From the NCBI GenBank assembly GCA_022592445.1, contig JABYQR010000124.1, positions 49,311-113,310 on the forward strand: DNA of 64,000 nucleotides. Direction: 5' to 3'. Origin of the DNA: Cytidiella melzeri (taxonomy: Eukaryota > Basidiomycota > Agaricomycetes > Polyporales > Irpicaceae). The notes beneath the pieces are model-generated. The model was not told the origin of the DNA and did not search any database. It was given only the letters and a program-made list of their open reading frames with translations. Made by a program: the position numbers and the translations under genes. Below, piece by piece: positions 45,744 to 55,536 of the stretch. Every line of letters begins with the position of its first letter. Within the stretch, counting starts at the first letter, position 1.

Positions 45744-47418
45744 TCACGCATTCAACTCTGATCTGCAGCTTACAACTTCATCGTTGCCTAGTACTCTGCA
45801 GATGATGTCAGCTATTTCTGCAAACCTAGTCTCGACCTCCGAGAGATATGCGTCGGTGTTCAGATCTTGCGAGTGTCCAGGAGGAACGTCAAGTGTAAAG
45901 GACGGAGCATACAGCGGAAACGCAGGGTGATCTGGTATGTCAGCCGTCATAGGCAGCGGTTTCCGAAGCTACAGAACAGATGCATCAGAGATATCCTCCA
46001 ATGACGAGCATGAGGACCATCACGCACAGCGAGAGATGTCAGGTGCGTCCATGCGCGGGCGGCGTTCGGATGATTATACCCACCTACGCACCGGTAAATA
46101 TCTTTGGGGCAGGTCACATTTGTACTGGCTCACCTCCGCCCACCAATAATGTCTTGCATTGCCAGATGTGTAATATTTTGCTGAGGCACCAAGACAGACT
46201 TCCTTCGGACGAGCCTAGAGACCAATTCCACACGGCGTATGGATCTCCAGCCAAGCCGTCAACACCGCACTGCACAACCACGTAATCTGGCCGGAATGCA
46301 TTCTTGACTGACTCAACTGATTCCCATATCCTAGCAAACGTCGCATCAGAAGCTCCACGTGCCAAGGGCAAAGAGAGGGTGAAAGGATCGAACGAGTGAT
46401 GAGAACAGTCGGACAGCGACGAGAGCTGTGACACGGGGAAGAAACCTAGAGATGTGTGGTGAATTGAGAGCGTCAGCACCTGAGGCTCGTTGCTTGCACC
46501 ACCAGGCGAGTAGAAAGCCTGGGAAACGCCGTCTGAGAAGTGAAGGTCAAGATCCAGGTACATGACGCGAGCCTTGCGAGGCCCAGCTTCAGCATCGACG
46601 ATACGGTCCTTCTTGAGTAATAGTATGGCGAGAACGCAGTCTGCAACGTAGCAGAATCCCGACGCCTTCGATTTCTGCGCGTGATGCCTGTGCGACGTCG
46701 GTGACTTCGTATGCAAGTTCCGAGAGGATCGTCGTAGCGCGAACATTTACCTTCCGCCATCCCAGCAAATTGCGATGTCCACTTCATCTTTCACGAGTGC
46801 ATTTGCGGCTGGATAAATGATTAGTTGTGTAATCAAATGGGATTCAAATGTGAGATGAACCAGCCATAGATGCACCTCCGACTAATCGAACGTACTGAGG
46901 AAGGCTTGCGAAAGCCGGGCAATCCTGAAGCACCACGCATGAGCGCGAGTCGAATAAAGATGTTAGACGTATGCAGCACCTCTTCAATACCATACTTCGC
47001 ATAATGGTCACTCTGAGAGCCGCTACTATTGGCGGACGACGATCGCGAAAAATTCTGCGCGTTGAGGACGAACTCGACATATCGGCGAGTATGATAAGAC
47101 GTCAGGTCCTGTGGTGTGGCGGAGTAGGGTAAATGATGCGGACAAATGCCTCAGAGCTCCACGGGTTCACGAGGTTCAGCAACCCGTACTGCTTGACGAG
47201 CGAATGGACAAGTAGAGAGCGATTTATGTTCGACGGTAGCAGAGACGATATCTGGGTAGGGGATGGATGCATTCAGATGAGCTCTAAACTAAACATAGAC
47301 CGTGCACTTCTCACCGTTGCTAAGTCATTGATACCACATATCCTACGTGAATCAACTCGGATGTGTCTGCAGAATGCAAGCTCGCCGCCGCCGAGCGCGA
47401 CACACCACGATCGTCCAT
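45744..47418 (-). pseudogene. histone deacetylase, unit 3 (frameshifted)
   Basis: All exons are recognisable from the ATG at 47,418. In exon 1 one T is missing (gtcattgata against gtcatttgata in unit 1), giving an early stop. In exon 2 one G is missing in the GGCGGAGTAG stretch near 47,120. The catalytic exon (46746-46114 region) is intact. Both lesions are homopolymer losses, so an assembly error should be excluded. Confidence 0.75.
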
Positions 47419-47589
47419 GTCGCAGCTATCAGGCGCCAATCACCGCTGCGGTTCAATCAGCTGTTTGGCTGTGCTTGGCTCAGGCCCGGTCAACTGCCTA
47501 TTCAGGAAATCGTCAAGTTGAACACGCCCATTGTGCACCTCAAGTCTGACTCAGGGACCCTTCTTGCTTCTGACCTTCACTGGCGACAA

Positions 47590-47609
47590 AATTCCCACGG
47601 TTGGGAATT
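47590..47609 (+). other. hairpin in the 5' leader of the non-LTR element
   Basis: AATTCCCA and TGGGAATT form a perfect 8 bp stem with a CGGT loop, 36 bp into the element. Confidence 0.6.
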
Positions 47610-47717
47610 CCCCTTGGTGAAGACACGGACGCTCCAGAGACTCAGAACACATCTTAGAGAACATTTTACATACCTTACATAGTCCTTAGAATTAGTGAGA
47701 GTCAGCAAGGGGACGCC

Positions 47718-49592
47718 ATGAGCGAGTCGGGGGTAACGACTCGTGGGGCACAGCCCAGACGGTCGGGGGCGGCAACGCCTGAGCCAGACGACTCCTACCT
47801 CGCCCCTCTATCTTTCGAAGAAGCCCACATATACCTGACGAAGCAGACCTTAATCCCGGATGGCCCACCAACGACAGAAGGCCTCACCACGGCACTCTTA
47901 CATATAGCTCGTAATACTAAGTCAGCAACGGCCAAGAAGTGCATAACAGCACTCGTGGAATATGCGAAAGCCATCGAGCTGAACTATCAGGCGCATTTCA
48001 TCGCGAAGACGGTACAGGAAAACCTAGAGAGGACCATAACACGGATCGACAACAGCACGAGTAAGCTGAACAGCGCGATAGAGAAAGTAACGACCTCCAC
48101 GACATCCCTGGCGGACAAGCAAAGCGAACTGGCCTCGAACATCTCGGACATTGCACAGGCCTCCAAATCGCTGCAGGAACAGACCACTCAGCTTACGTCC
48201 CGCGCGACTCCGGTCTCGTATGCACAAGTGGCGGCGATGGCAAACAGCGCCACTCTCCCCTCCACACATGCCAGTACCATAGCGCGAGCGGAGACCAGAG
48301 CTAAGCAGATAATCATAGACGGATATAAGACAAGCGACGCTGACGAGATATTGACAGAAGAGGTATTACTGAAGAAAGCGAACCTGGCACTGCAGATGAT
48401 GAAGGCCCCGGAGCACGTAAAATTCAGGGGTTTGCGACGACTGGCAAACGGCGGACTGATGTATGAGATGAACTCAGCGGAGAGTGCAAAATGGGCCAGC
48501 ACGCAGGACAACAGAGCTGAGTTTCTTCGTCATTTCGGAGGCGGTGGAGACGTAGCGATTAAAAACAGGACATATCAGGTACTGGTCGACTTCACTCCGA
48601 TTCACTTTGCCACCCAAGACCCTGTTGCGATCAGGAACTTAGAGGAGCACAACGAGCTAGAAAAAGGAGCAGTAGCGGAAGCGAAATGGATCAAACTCCC
48701 AGAAAAACGCGCACCGTCTCAGAGGACGGCCCTCCTCTCACTTCAGCTATCGACACCAGAGACGGCAAACCGCCTCATCAGGAACGGCATCACGGTCTGC
48801 GGCAAGTCCCTGAGAGCGAGAAAGAACTTACCCGAACCTAGACGCTGCTTAAAGTGCCAAACAATTGGTTCGAGACACCTGGCCGCAGACTGCAAGGCCA
48901 TTCACGACACCTGCGGAAATTGCGGGAGTATAGCGCACCCCACTCGAGCATGCACCACCACAGACCCGGCCAGCTTCTACTGCGTGAACTGTAAGCAAAG
49001 CGGCCATGCGGCATGGGACCGTACCTGCCCAACCTTCATGACGAAGAGACAAGAATTGTATGTCAGGATACCGGAAGCTAAGTACAAGTTCTTTCCCACC
49101 ACCTCCGACCCGTCCTCCTGGGAAACAGTTAACGACACGCCTAAGTCAGACACGACACAAACGCACACCCCCAGGCCGATAGACGCACATCAGAGAAGGG
49201 AAGATCCAACCCCGTTCCGGTGGTCAGACGAGCCACTTGAGTACTTGCGAGACAGAGATGGGGACAGAGAAGTGTCGAGAAGGGGAGATATAGGCCTGGA
49301 CAACGAGTGGACGGAGGTACAGAATCGGAGAGGCGGCGCCATGCAAATGAGGCAGCAACAGATGAGTTCGCACCACCCGACCCGTTACACGCAGACTACG
49401 CTCTCATTCCAGGATTCGCGCGCGGTGCAATCGCAACACCGCACCCCATACCCGCAGCACGCTCCACCCTCACATCACCCCGCACCTCCCACCACAGGAA
49501 GTAACAACATCCCTGTGCCCTCTGACACGGAGACAAGGCTCGACGTGACAAACAGGGACACGAAGTGGATGACGACGAAGTGGTGGTGGTAG
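47718..49592 (+). CDS. non-LTR ORF1 (nucleic-acid-binding protein), end replaced by Gypsy LTR
   Basis: ORF1 proteins coat the element RNA. The frame of 624 codons starts MSESGVTTRGAQ. It has a helical, probably coiled-coil region at about residues 95-165 and three CCHC knuckles from about residue 377 (CLKCQTIGSRHLAADC, CGNCGSIAHPTRAC, CVNCKQSGHAAWDRTC). The tail is polar and Gln/Arg/Pro-rich. From nucleotide 49,523 on, the sequence is Gypsy LTR, so the last 23 residues (DTETRLDVT...) are foreign. Before the insertion the frame would have ended two codons later, at the TGA now at 57,178-57,180, giving 603 residues. The coding part is otherwise undamaged. Confidence 0.9.
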   Translation: MSESGVTTRGAQPRRSGAATPEPDDSYLAPLSFEEAHIYLTKQTLIPDGPPTTEGLTTALLHIARNTKSATAKKCITALVEYAKAIELNYQAHFIAKTVQENLERTITRIDNSTSKLNSAIEKVTTSTTSLADKQSELASNISDIAQASKSLQEQTTQLTSRATPVSYAQVAAMANSATLPSTHASTIARAETRAKQIIIDGYKTSDADEILTEEVLLKKANLALQMMKAPEHVKFRGLRRLANGGLMYEMNSAESAKWASTQDNRAEFLRHFGGGGDVAIKNRTYQVLVDFTPIHFATQDPVAIRNLEEHNELEKGAVAEAKWIKLPEKRAPSQRTALLSLQLSTPETANRLIRNGITVCGKSLRARKNLPEPRRCLKCQTIGSRHLAADCKAIHDTCGNCGSIAHPTRACTTTDPASFYCVNCKQSGHAAWDRTCPTFMTKRQELYVRIPEAKYKFFPTTSDPSSWETVNDTPKSDTTQTHTPRPIDAHQRREDPTPFRWSDEPLEYLRDRDGDREVSRRGDIGLDNEWTEVQNRRGGAMQMRQQQMSSHHPTRYTQTTLSFQDSRAVQSQHRTPYPQHAPPSHHPAPPTTGSNNIPVPSDTETRLDVTNRDTKWMTTKWWW

Positions 49593-50278
49593 GCGTGAAG
49601 CTCAATACTCTCACCAGCTATAAACCTTATACAGATGTCTAGCCCAGTAAAGACCAAGTTAGTATTGTGACTACCAGCTATGTAGTACAAGAGGGGGTTG
49701 CTTACCTAGCCCAGTAAAGACCAAGAGGTCGAGATGGGGGCTAGGAGCGTACATGCAGCAGTATATATAGACTTCAGGGACCTGCGCACAGACCATGTTG
49801 AGGGCAGGCTTTGCAAGAAGCCGTGTGAACGAAGAACAAAAGAACTACCTAAAGGAGAACGATAGCTATTGTCTAGACCTTGCCAAGAACTCTACTCGTG
49901 AGAGAATCTATCTAAAAGGAGACCAACTATTGTATTCCATTCCCACACCTGTGAGAGCATCCTTCCATAAAGAGAACAATAGGGAAAGAACAATAAGGAG
50001 CCCATGTGGATGGTATCTATGACGTCAAACCCTAGCTATGGGCTGAGCCATGTGTCTGTAGCCATGTGGTCTTACTTAAGCTAAGTCACATGCCAGTGTG
50101 ACGTAGTAGCAAGTAATGTGACCGTGTGGAGCGTCTAAGCCACGTGATACGGGCGCTTAATAGACGTGCAAAGGAGTTTATGCAGAGAGAATTGAAACTA
50201 GGTTGTAGCCCGGAGTTTTATAGATAAAAACAAGAGGTAAATTGCGAAAATTAAGGGCTAGTCAGGCCATCCATGACA
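49523..50278 (-). repeat. 3' LTR of the Gypsy element
   Basis: On the minus strand it starts TGTCATGGATGGCC. A TATAAAA lies about 55 bp in (about 50,215-50,222), as expected for the U3 promoter. On the plus strand TATATATAG (about 49,759-49,767) precedes a 75-codon ORF (49,795-50,022) inside the LTR. Confidence 0.93.
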
Positions 50279-50280
50279 TT

Positions 50281-50291
50281 ACCCCCCTCCT
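50281..50291 (-). promoter_or_regulatory. polypurine tract of the Gypsy element
   Basis: On the minus strand AGGAGGGGGGT lies immediately before the 3' LTR, the expected place for plus-strand priming. Confidence 0.8.
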
Positions 50292-50443
50292 AAAATCGAG
50301 CGTCCTCGCGAAGCATCACTGTGCTGTGGTGATAGAGGTCTTCTACCCGTCTACAGGGATTCAGCAGAATTGCCCCAATTGTCTAGTCAGAAGGATGCTA
50401 GGAAGTTTCTCCCCTTCTGGTGTCGTTGACTCGACGTTACCCG

Positions 50444-53400
50444 TCAGTGTGATGTTCTTGAGATATCCAGACCGATGTGTTTGCCTTCATCCCAGCTAAG
50501 ATCATATGTAGATGGATAGATCGTGCGAAGGAAAGCGGGGTCGGTCTGGGTATTGAATTCCCGAAAGTGCGAGCGGAGATCCGCGAAGAGTGAAGCTTTG
50601 ATGACCCGGGGCGCTCCGGGGTTTGCTTTGTAGAAGTCGTCAATCGCTTCTTGACTATTCTCGAGGTTTTCTACTGGTTCCCAGCTATTGTGTCCGTCTG
50701 AATACCCTTCCCATTTGACAAGGAATTGCAATTTCTTCCAGCGTCCGTGTAGCCTGCTGTCTAGCACTTTTTCGACGACGTACTGTTCTTCTCCTTCTAT
50801 GACGATAGGATCAGGAGGTGGAGGTACGTCTTTGCCGTTGTCGTGCCAGGGACTTAGACGGTTGATATGGAAGACGGGGTGGATTCGGAGATAGCTGGGT
50901 AGATCGAGTTTGTAATCGAGATCGCCAATGCGTTCGATGACCTTGTACGGGCCGAGCTGTCGAGGACCGAGTTTAGGGGTGGCCTGATGAATCTGGACAT
51001 TCTTAGCGTTTAGCCAGACCATGTCCCCTACTTGGAAGACGCGTGGAGAACGCTTCTCAGACTCGTAAAGTTGCTTCATCTTTTCTTTGCTTAGACGAAG
51101 AGCTGCTTCGGTCTCTTTGCGTACTCGAGCCATATTGTCAAGGCGCTCATCGAGTGATGGGATATTGCTTCGCTTGCCGACTGGTATGGTGAAGTCAGGG
51201 CGATATCCATAGATGACTTCAAACGGTGTTTGTGAATTACCCGCATGTACTCGCGAGTTGAGTGCAAACTCAGCCGCCGGCAGATGATCGACCCAGTCGT
51301 CTTGTCGTTGCTGACAGAATAGACGTAGGTACTGTTCGATATCCTGGTTTTTGCGTTCGACTTTGCCATTTCCTTGCGGATGATAGGCGGTCGTAAAACC
51401 AGTCTCTATGCCCAGGCGGTGATAGAGCGCACGCATGAAGCGCGCTGCAAACTGGGGTCCTCGGTCAGAGAACACCTTCTTGGGAATGCCGTGAAGTCGG
51501 AATACTTCCTTGTAGTGTAGATCGGCAATCCCCTCAGCGTTAACCTTAGTGGTAGTAGGGATGATGTGCGTTTGATCGGAGTAATGGTCGACGTAGACCG
51601 CGATCGAATCAAATCCCTTAGAGGGTGGTAGCTGAGTGATGAGATCTACTCCGACGTGTTCCCAAGGTCCGGCCGGAGTTTCCTGAGGCTGTAGTACTGC
51701 TTTAGGGTGTGGAGCTGACTTGTAGCGTTGGCAGCGATCACAACCTAGTACGTAAGTCTCGATGAAGGCATTCATCTTCAGCCACCAATAGTGTCGTGAG
51801 ACTAGCTCTATGGTGCCGTGTTTGCCCGGATGACCAGCCGCGGGTGTGTCATGGCAAGATTTGACGATTTCGTGACGGAGCTCTTTGTTGTTAGGGATAT
51901 AGAGTTTTCCCTTGTAATAGATGAGCCCGTCACTCTCTTCCCATTCGAGTAAACCGCCGACAAGTTTGCGAGGACCCTTCTTGCGAAGGGTAGCGAGAGC
52001 TTGTGCGACTTCTGCTTCTTGCTCCGTGCATTCTCGGATCTTTGATTCGAGTGGAGAAGCAGTGGCGAGTGCACTAGTAGCGAGGATCCGGAAGTGTTCC
52101 GGTTTCAGTACCACCTGATCCTTGTTGTCTTCTTCGTCCGTGACAGCGTGAGAGTGAAGACGAGAGAGAGGATCAGCGTGTATCATGGTACTACCGGGCT
52201 TGTGTACCAACACGAAGTCGAAGTCAGCCAAGAGTAATGACCAACGTGCTTGACGTCGAGTGAGGTGTTGCGCAGTCTTCCAGTACTGCAGGTTTGCGTG
52301 ATCTGTCCAGATCTCAAACGGTTCCTTGAGCCCCTCAAGGTAGTGGCGCCAATCTTTGAGAGCCTCGGTGATGGCTAACATCTCCCGATCAAAGATTTCG
52401 TAGTTACGCTCTGCTTCAGTCATAGAGGCGGACCGGTAGGCGATAGGGTGGTAGAATCCATCTTCCTTTGATTTCTGGGAGATGATTCCACCGGTCGCAT
52501 AGCCCGAGGCATCGACTTCTAGGCGTGTAGGGAGTTCAGGGTCCCAGACTGCCAAGATAGGCTTAGTGGTAAAGGCCTTCTTTAGCAGCGTGAAGGCAGT
52601 CTCTTGTGCTGGACCCCAGACAAACGGTACGTCCTTCTTAGTAAGGTCGTGTAGAGGCCGTGCGTGCTTTGAGAAGTCTTGAATGAAGCGGCGATAGAAG
52701 TTGGCAAACCCGATGAATCCTCTGACTTCTTTGAGGTTCTTGGGTGTGGGCCACGTAGAAACTGCTTGGACTTTGACAGGGTCCATAGCTACTTCGCCGG
52801 CGCGAATGATCAACCCGAGGTATTCGATCTCAGATTTCTCAAACTCGCACTTTTCCGGACGAAGATACAGATCGTGCTGCTGAAGTCGCTCGAGGACTTC
52901 ATGAACAACCTTGCGGTGCTCTGTCAGGTTGTTACTCCAGATCAAGATGTCATCTAGATAGACAGCCACCTTGCCCTCGGCCACGAGGTCGGCGAAGATG
53001 TTGTCCATCAGAGCTTGGAAGGTAGCGGGTGAGTTCGTGAGACCGAAGAACATGACTTTAGGTTCAAAGAGTCCTCGGTTGGTAACGAAAGCCGCTTTGT
53101 ATTCATCTCCTTCTTTGATGCGGACATTGTGATATCCCCAACGAACATCGAACTTGGTGAAGATCTTTGCACCCTTGAGCTTGTTGATAATGTCGGTAGC
53201 AAGCGGTAGTGGGTAACGATTCTTTACAGTGATGTCGTTGAGTTTGCGGTAGTCCTGAATAAGTCGGAGTTTGTTGTCCTTCTTTTTGATGAAGAAGACT
53301 GGAGAAGCCATCGGAGACTTAGAAGGCGTTATGTAACCTTTTGCTAGGTTCTCCTGGATGAATTTGTCAAGCTCGGCTTGTTCATTCAGGGGCATAGGAT

Positions 53401-54250
53401 AAACTTTCGATTTGATGGTCTCAGGAGCGTCTGGTTTGAGATCAATCGAATGGTCCCAGGGCTGATGCTGGGGTAGCCGATTAGACTCTTCTTCAGAGAA
53501 GACTTTAGCGTGTCTGTGGTACTCTGATGGAACGATGTCTTCGAAGGAGCGCTGAGCTTTAGCTTCGTTTGCTTCAGCAGCAAGCTTAGTAGAGTAGGTG
53601 AAGCCGGCCATACACCAGACTTCGTCAGTGGTGTCTTGGATAATACCGGCTTTGACCCACTGTCTACGTTCTTTGCGGTTACCATCAACCTTCTGGAAAG
53701 GTTCATTAGGAGATTCTTCCGAGCCGCTCGGAATCGTCATTTCTCCTTTTTCCCAGTTAACGGTAGGGTTTACGCGCTTGAGCCATGGTAGCCCAAGAAT
53801 GACGTCTTCTGGTCCTAAGTCCGTGACAAGAAACTCTGCCTTTTCCGTGTGATCTCCGACTGTGAGTGTGAGGCGAACGAAGTGCGTTAATCCGCCAGCT
53901 TTATTCTTAGTTCCGTCAATGTTATGCAATGAGATAACCCTTTCGAGCGGGTGCTGAATAATCTTATGCTTCTTGACGAACTGGTGACTGATGAATAAAG
54001 CCGTAGCTCCCGAATCGATCATTGCAGGAACGCGAATGCTTCTATTCAGACCTTTAACTAGTACATGTACACGGAAATGAGACGATAACCGATCTAGCGA
54101 CGATATAGTACACGAGGAGATAGTAGACGATGGGCATGGAGTAGACGTTGTACACGAAGACGACGAGGCAGAAGACGGGGACGACGAAGGAAGCAAGGAC
54201 AGGGTATCTGGGGGACTCGCAGCTGCGGCTGTGTCACGAGTCCGCTTCAA
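50444..54250 (-). CDS. Gypsy Pol polyprotein with chromodomain
   Basis: An open frame of 1,268 codons holds, in Ty3/Gypsy order: aspartic protease (MIDSGATALF, Asp at about 79), reverse transcriptase (QDYRKLNDIT, FDVRWGYHN, VYLDDILIWS at about 430), RNase H (LEVDASGYATG), and integrase. Integrase has an HHCC domain near 807 (HPGKHGTIELVSRHYWWL...CDRCQ) and a DDE core (VGVDLITQLP, FSDRGPQFAA, YHPQGNGKVER). The chromodomain is at about 1150-1210 (EEQYVVEKVLDSR, LVKWEGYSDGHNSWEP). A chromodomain steers integration toward particular chromatin. The frame begins without an ATG right behind gag (TTG at 54,250), so it is probably made by frameshifting from gag. No stop interrupts it. Confidence 0.95.
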   Translation of the reverse strand: MKRTRDTAAAASPPDTLSLLPSSSPSSASSSSCTTSTPCPSSTISSCTISSLDRLSSHFRVHVLVKGLNRSIRVPAMIDSGATALFISHQFVKKHKIIQHPLERVISLHNIDGTKNKAGGLTHFVRLTLTVGDHTEKAEFLVTDLGPEDVILGLPWLKRVNPTVNWEKGEMTIPSGSEESPNEPFQKVDGNRKERRQWVKAGIIQDTTDEVWCMAGFTYSTKLAAEANEAKAQRSFEDIVPSEYHRHAKVFSEEESNRLPQHQPWDHSIDLKPDAPETIKSKVYPMPLNEQAELDKFIQENLAKGYITPSKSPMASPVFFIKKKDNKLRLIQDYRKLNDITVKNRYPLPLATDIINKLKGAKIFTKFDVRWGYHNVRIKEGDEYKAAFVTNRGLFEPKVMFFGLTNSPATFQALMDNIFADLVAEGKVAVYLDDILIWSNNLTEHRKVVHEVLERLQQHDLYLRPEKCEFEKSEIEYLGLIIRAGEVAMDPVKVQAVSTWPTPKNLKEVRGFIGFANFYRRFIQDFSKHARPLHDLTKKDVPFVWGPAQETAFTLLKKAFTTKPILAVWDPELPTRLEVDASGYATGGIISQKSKEDGFYHPIAYRSASMTEAERNYEIFDREMLAITEALKDWRHYLEGLKEPFEIWTDHANLQYWKTAQHLTRRQARWSLLLADFDFVLVHKPGSTMIHADPLSRLHSHAVTDEEDNKDQVVLKPEHFRILATSALATASPLESKIRECTEQEAEVAQALATLRKKGPRKLVGGLLEWEESDGLIYYKGKLYIPNNKELRHEIVKSCHDTPAAGHPGKHGTIELVSRHYWWLKMNAFIETYVLGCDRCQRYKSAPHPKAVLQPQETPAGPWEHVGVDLITQLPPSKGFDSIAVYVDHYSDQTHIIPTTTKVNAEGIADLHYKEVFRLHGIPKKVFSDRGPQFAARFMRALYHRLGIETGFTTAYHPQGNGKVERKNQDIEQYLRLFCQQRQDDWVDHLPAAEFALNSRVHAGNSQTPFEVIYGYRPDFTIPVGKRSNIPSLDERLDNMARVRKETEAALRLSKEKMKQLYESEKRSPRVFQVGDMVWLNAKNVQIHQATPKLGPRQLGPYKVIERIGDLDYKLDLPSYLRIHPVFHINRLSPWHDNGKDVPPPPDPIVIEGEEQYVVEKVLDSRLHGRWKKLQFLVKWEGYSDGHNSWEPVENLENSQEAIDDFYKANPGAPRVIKASLFADLRSHFREFNTQTDPAFLRTIYPSTYDLSWDEGKHIGLDISRTSH

Positions 54251-54256
54251 AAAACC
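54247..54256 (-). promoter_or_regulatory. probable -1 frameshift site between gag and pol
   Basis: On the minus strand the gag frame ends GCG GTT TTT TGA. The pol frame is -1 and reads TTT TTG AAG CGG through the same six T residues. A slip of one base back on the T run at the stop would fuse Gag to Pol. Inferred from frame geometry only. Confidence 0.5.
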
Positions 54257-55494
54257 GCATTAATTTTTGCTGCCATCTCATCCATTTGCTTTTTCTGGAT
54301 GTCAAGCATGTCCTTGAGCGCAGCAATTTTAGCATCCTTGTCGTTGGACGCGTCTTGCTTGGCTGCAGTAGTAGTGGTCGACGAGGTCGACGAGGTTGCA
54401 GCGACTTTTTGTCCCTTAGGGACGCCTTGGAGCCGTTTCAGGCAAACTGCCCCCCAGTGACCGGTACCACCGCAGTGGTTGCAGACCGGGTCGTCTGGGT
54501 GCTTTGAATCCCTCTTCTTGTGGCTCTCAGAACCACAAACCGAGCAGCGCTTGCTCATCTCCTTCTTCCATCTCTGGAAGATCTCTTGCTTGCCTAGCCC
54601 TGCGAAGAGCGCATCGAAGGAGGCAGAGAAACGGGAGGCGTCGATCTCCATAGCGTTGGGATCGCGGAAGGCCTGCTGGTGGGACTTGCCGTGTCCCACG
54701 AGCTGTCAACCATGACTTTGCCCGTGCTATTTCGCAGATCGGCGAGCTGAGCGTCAACTGCTTTACACTGATCCTTCAGTGCATCGTAGGTTGTAGCGCG
54801 GGTCTGGAAGTAAGAGACGCGCTGAAGGTACTCCGTACTCAAGCTCGACTTGAGACGGTGAAAAGGTCCTGCTGGCTCCAGCCAGTGCGAGGGGCCCAGG
54901 TCTCGAACTCCGAGATGTGGGCGGCGAATGTCTTGTTACCCTGCTTCATGCCGGTAACCTTAGTCTTGGCCTCCATGACCGCGTCAATAGGCTCAAATTT
55001 TGCCTTGAAGGCCTCGATAAATGTGTCCCAGTCATTTCCAAATGCTGGTTTGCTATTGGCCAACTCCTCGATGTGAGGGCGAGCCCAGTCGGCAGCGTCG
55101 TCCTGCATAAACGACAAGGCGCTGGTGATGAGTTTGTGAGGATCGAAGATCCTCGCGCCATTATTGTCCACTCGGACCTGGCCTTGCGCGTCTTGCTGAA
55201 AGAACGCTTTGCCCTGATTCTGCGCCCAGACGATGAACGCGTGTCGGAAGAGCCTGGCTTCTGACGAGGTTTTCCCCTTAAAGGAGACCGGTTTCTCGAC
55301 GATGCTTCTTTCCCGAGAAACGTGGGTAGCGGCGGCAACCGCCGGTGCTGTGCAGCTGCAAGTGCAGCCACCTGATTGGTAAGGTCTACCATTTTTTGTG
55401 TCAAGACGCCTAACATATTTAAGACGTCTTGCTGGCTCAGGTTGGTGACTGGGGCAGCTGGGGCAGCGGGGGCGGCGGGCTGGTTGGGATCCAT
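54247..55494 (-). pseudogene. Gypsy gag, broken into several frames
   Basis: Gag starts MDPNQPAAPAAPAAPVTNLS at ATG 55,494 and continues with capsid-like sequence (IVEKPVSFKGKTSS, FRHAFIVWAQNQG, WDTFIEAFKAKFEP, STEYLQRVSYFQTRATTYDA). It ends with CCHC motifs (CSVCGSESHKKRDSKHPDDP, CNHCGGTGHWGAVC). These pieces lie in different frames, with changes near 55,330, 54,855 and 54,695. Each can be explained by a single-base indel. This contrasts with the intact pol frame and near-identical LTRs, so either gag mutated before the last transposition and was supplied in trans, or the assembly has errors. Confidence 0.7.
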
Positions 55495-55536
55495 GTCGAA
55501 GAAGTGTATGTAATTTGTTACAAAATTGTGGACTGT

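Larger units (their letters stand above)
44369..47554. repeat. segmental duplication, unit 3 (truncated)
   Basis: Starts with the equivalent of 34,407 (tatcgcaacgaacgatgctc). It runs through the Cys-rich ORF and the deacetylase and stops at gtctgactcag (47,554), equivalent to 26,549 in unit 1, where the non-LTR element begins. Confidence 0.9.
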
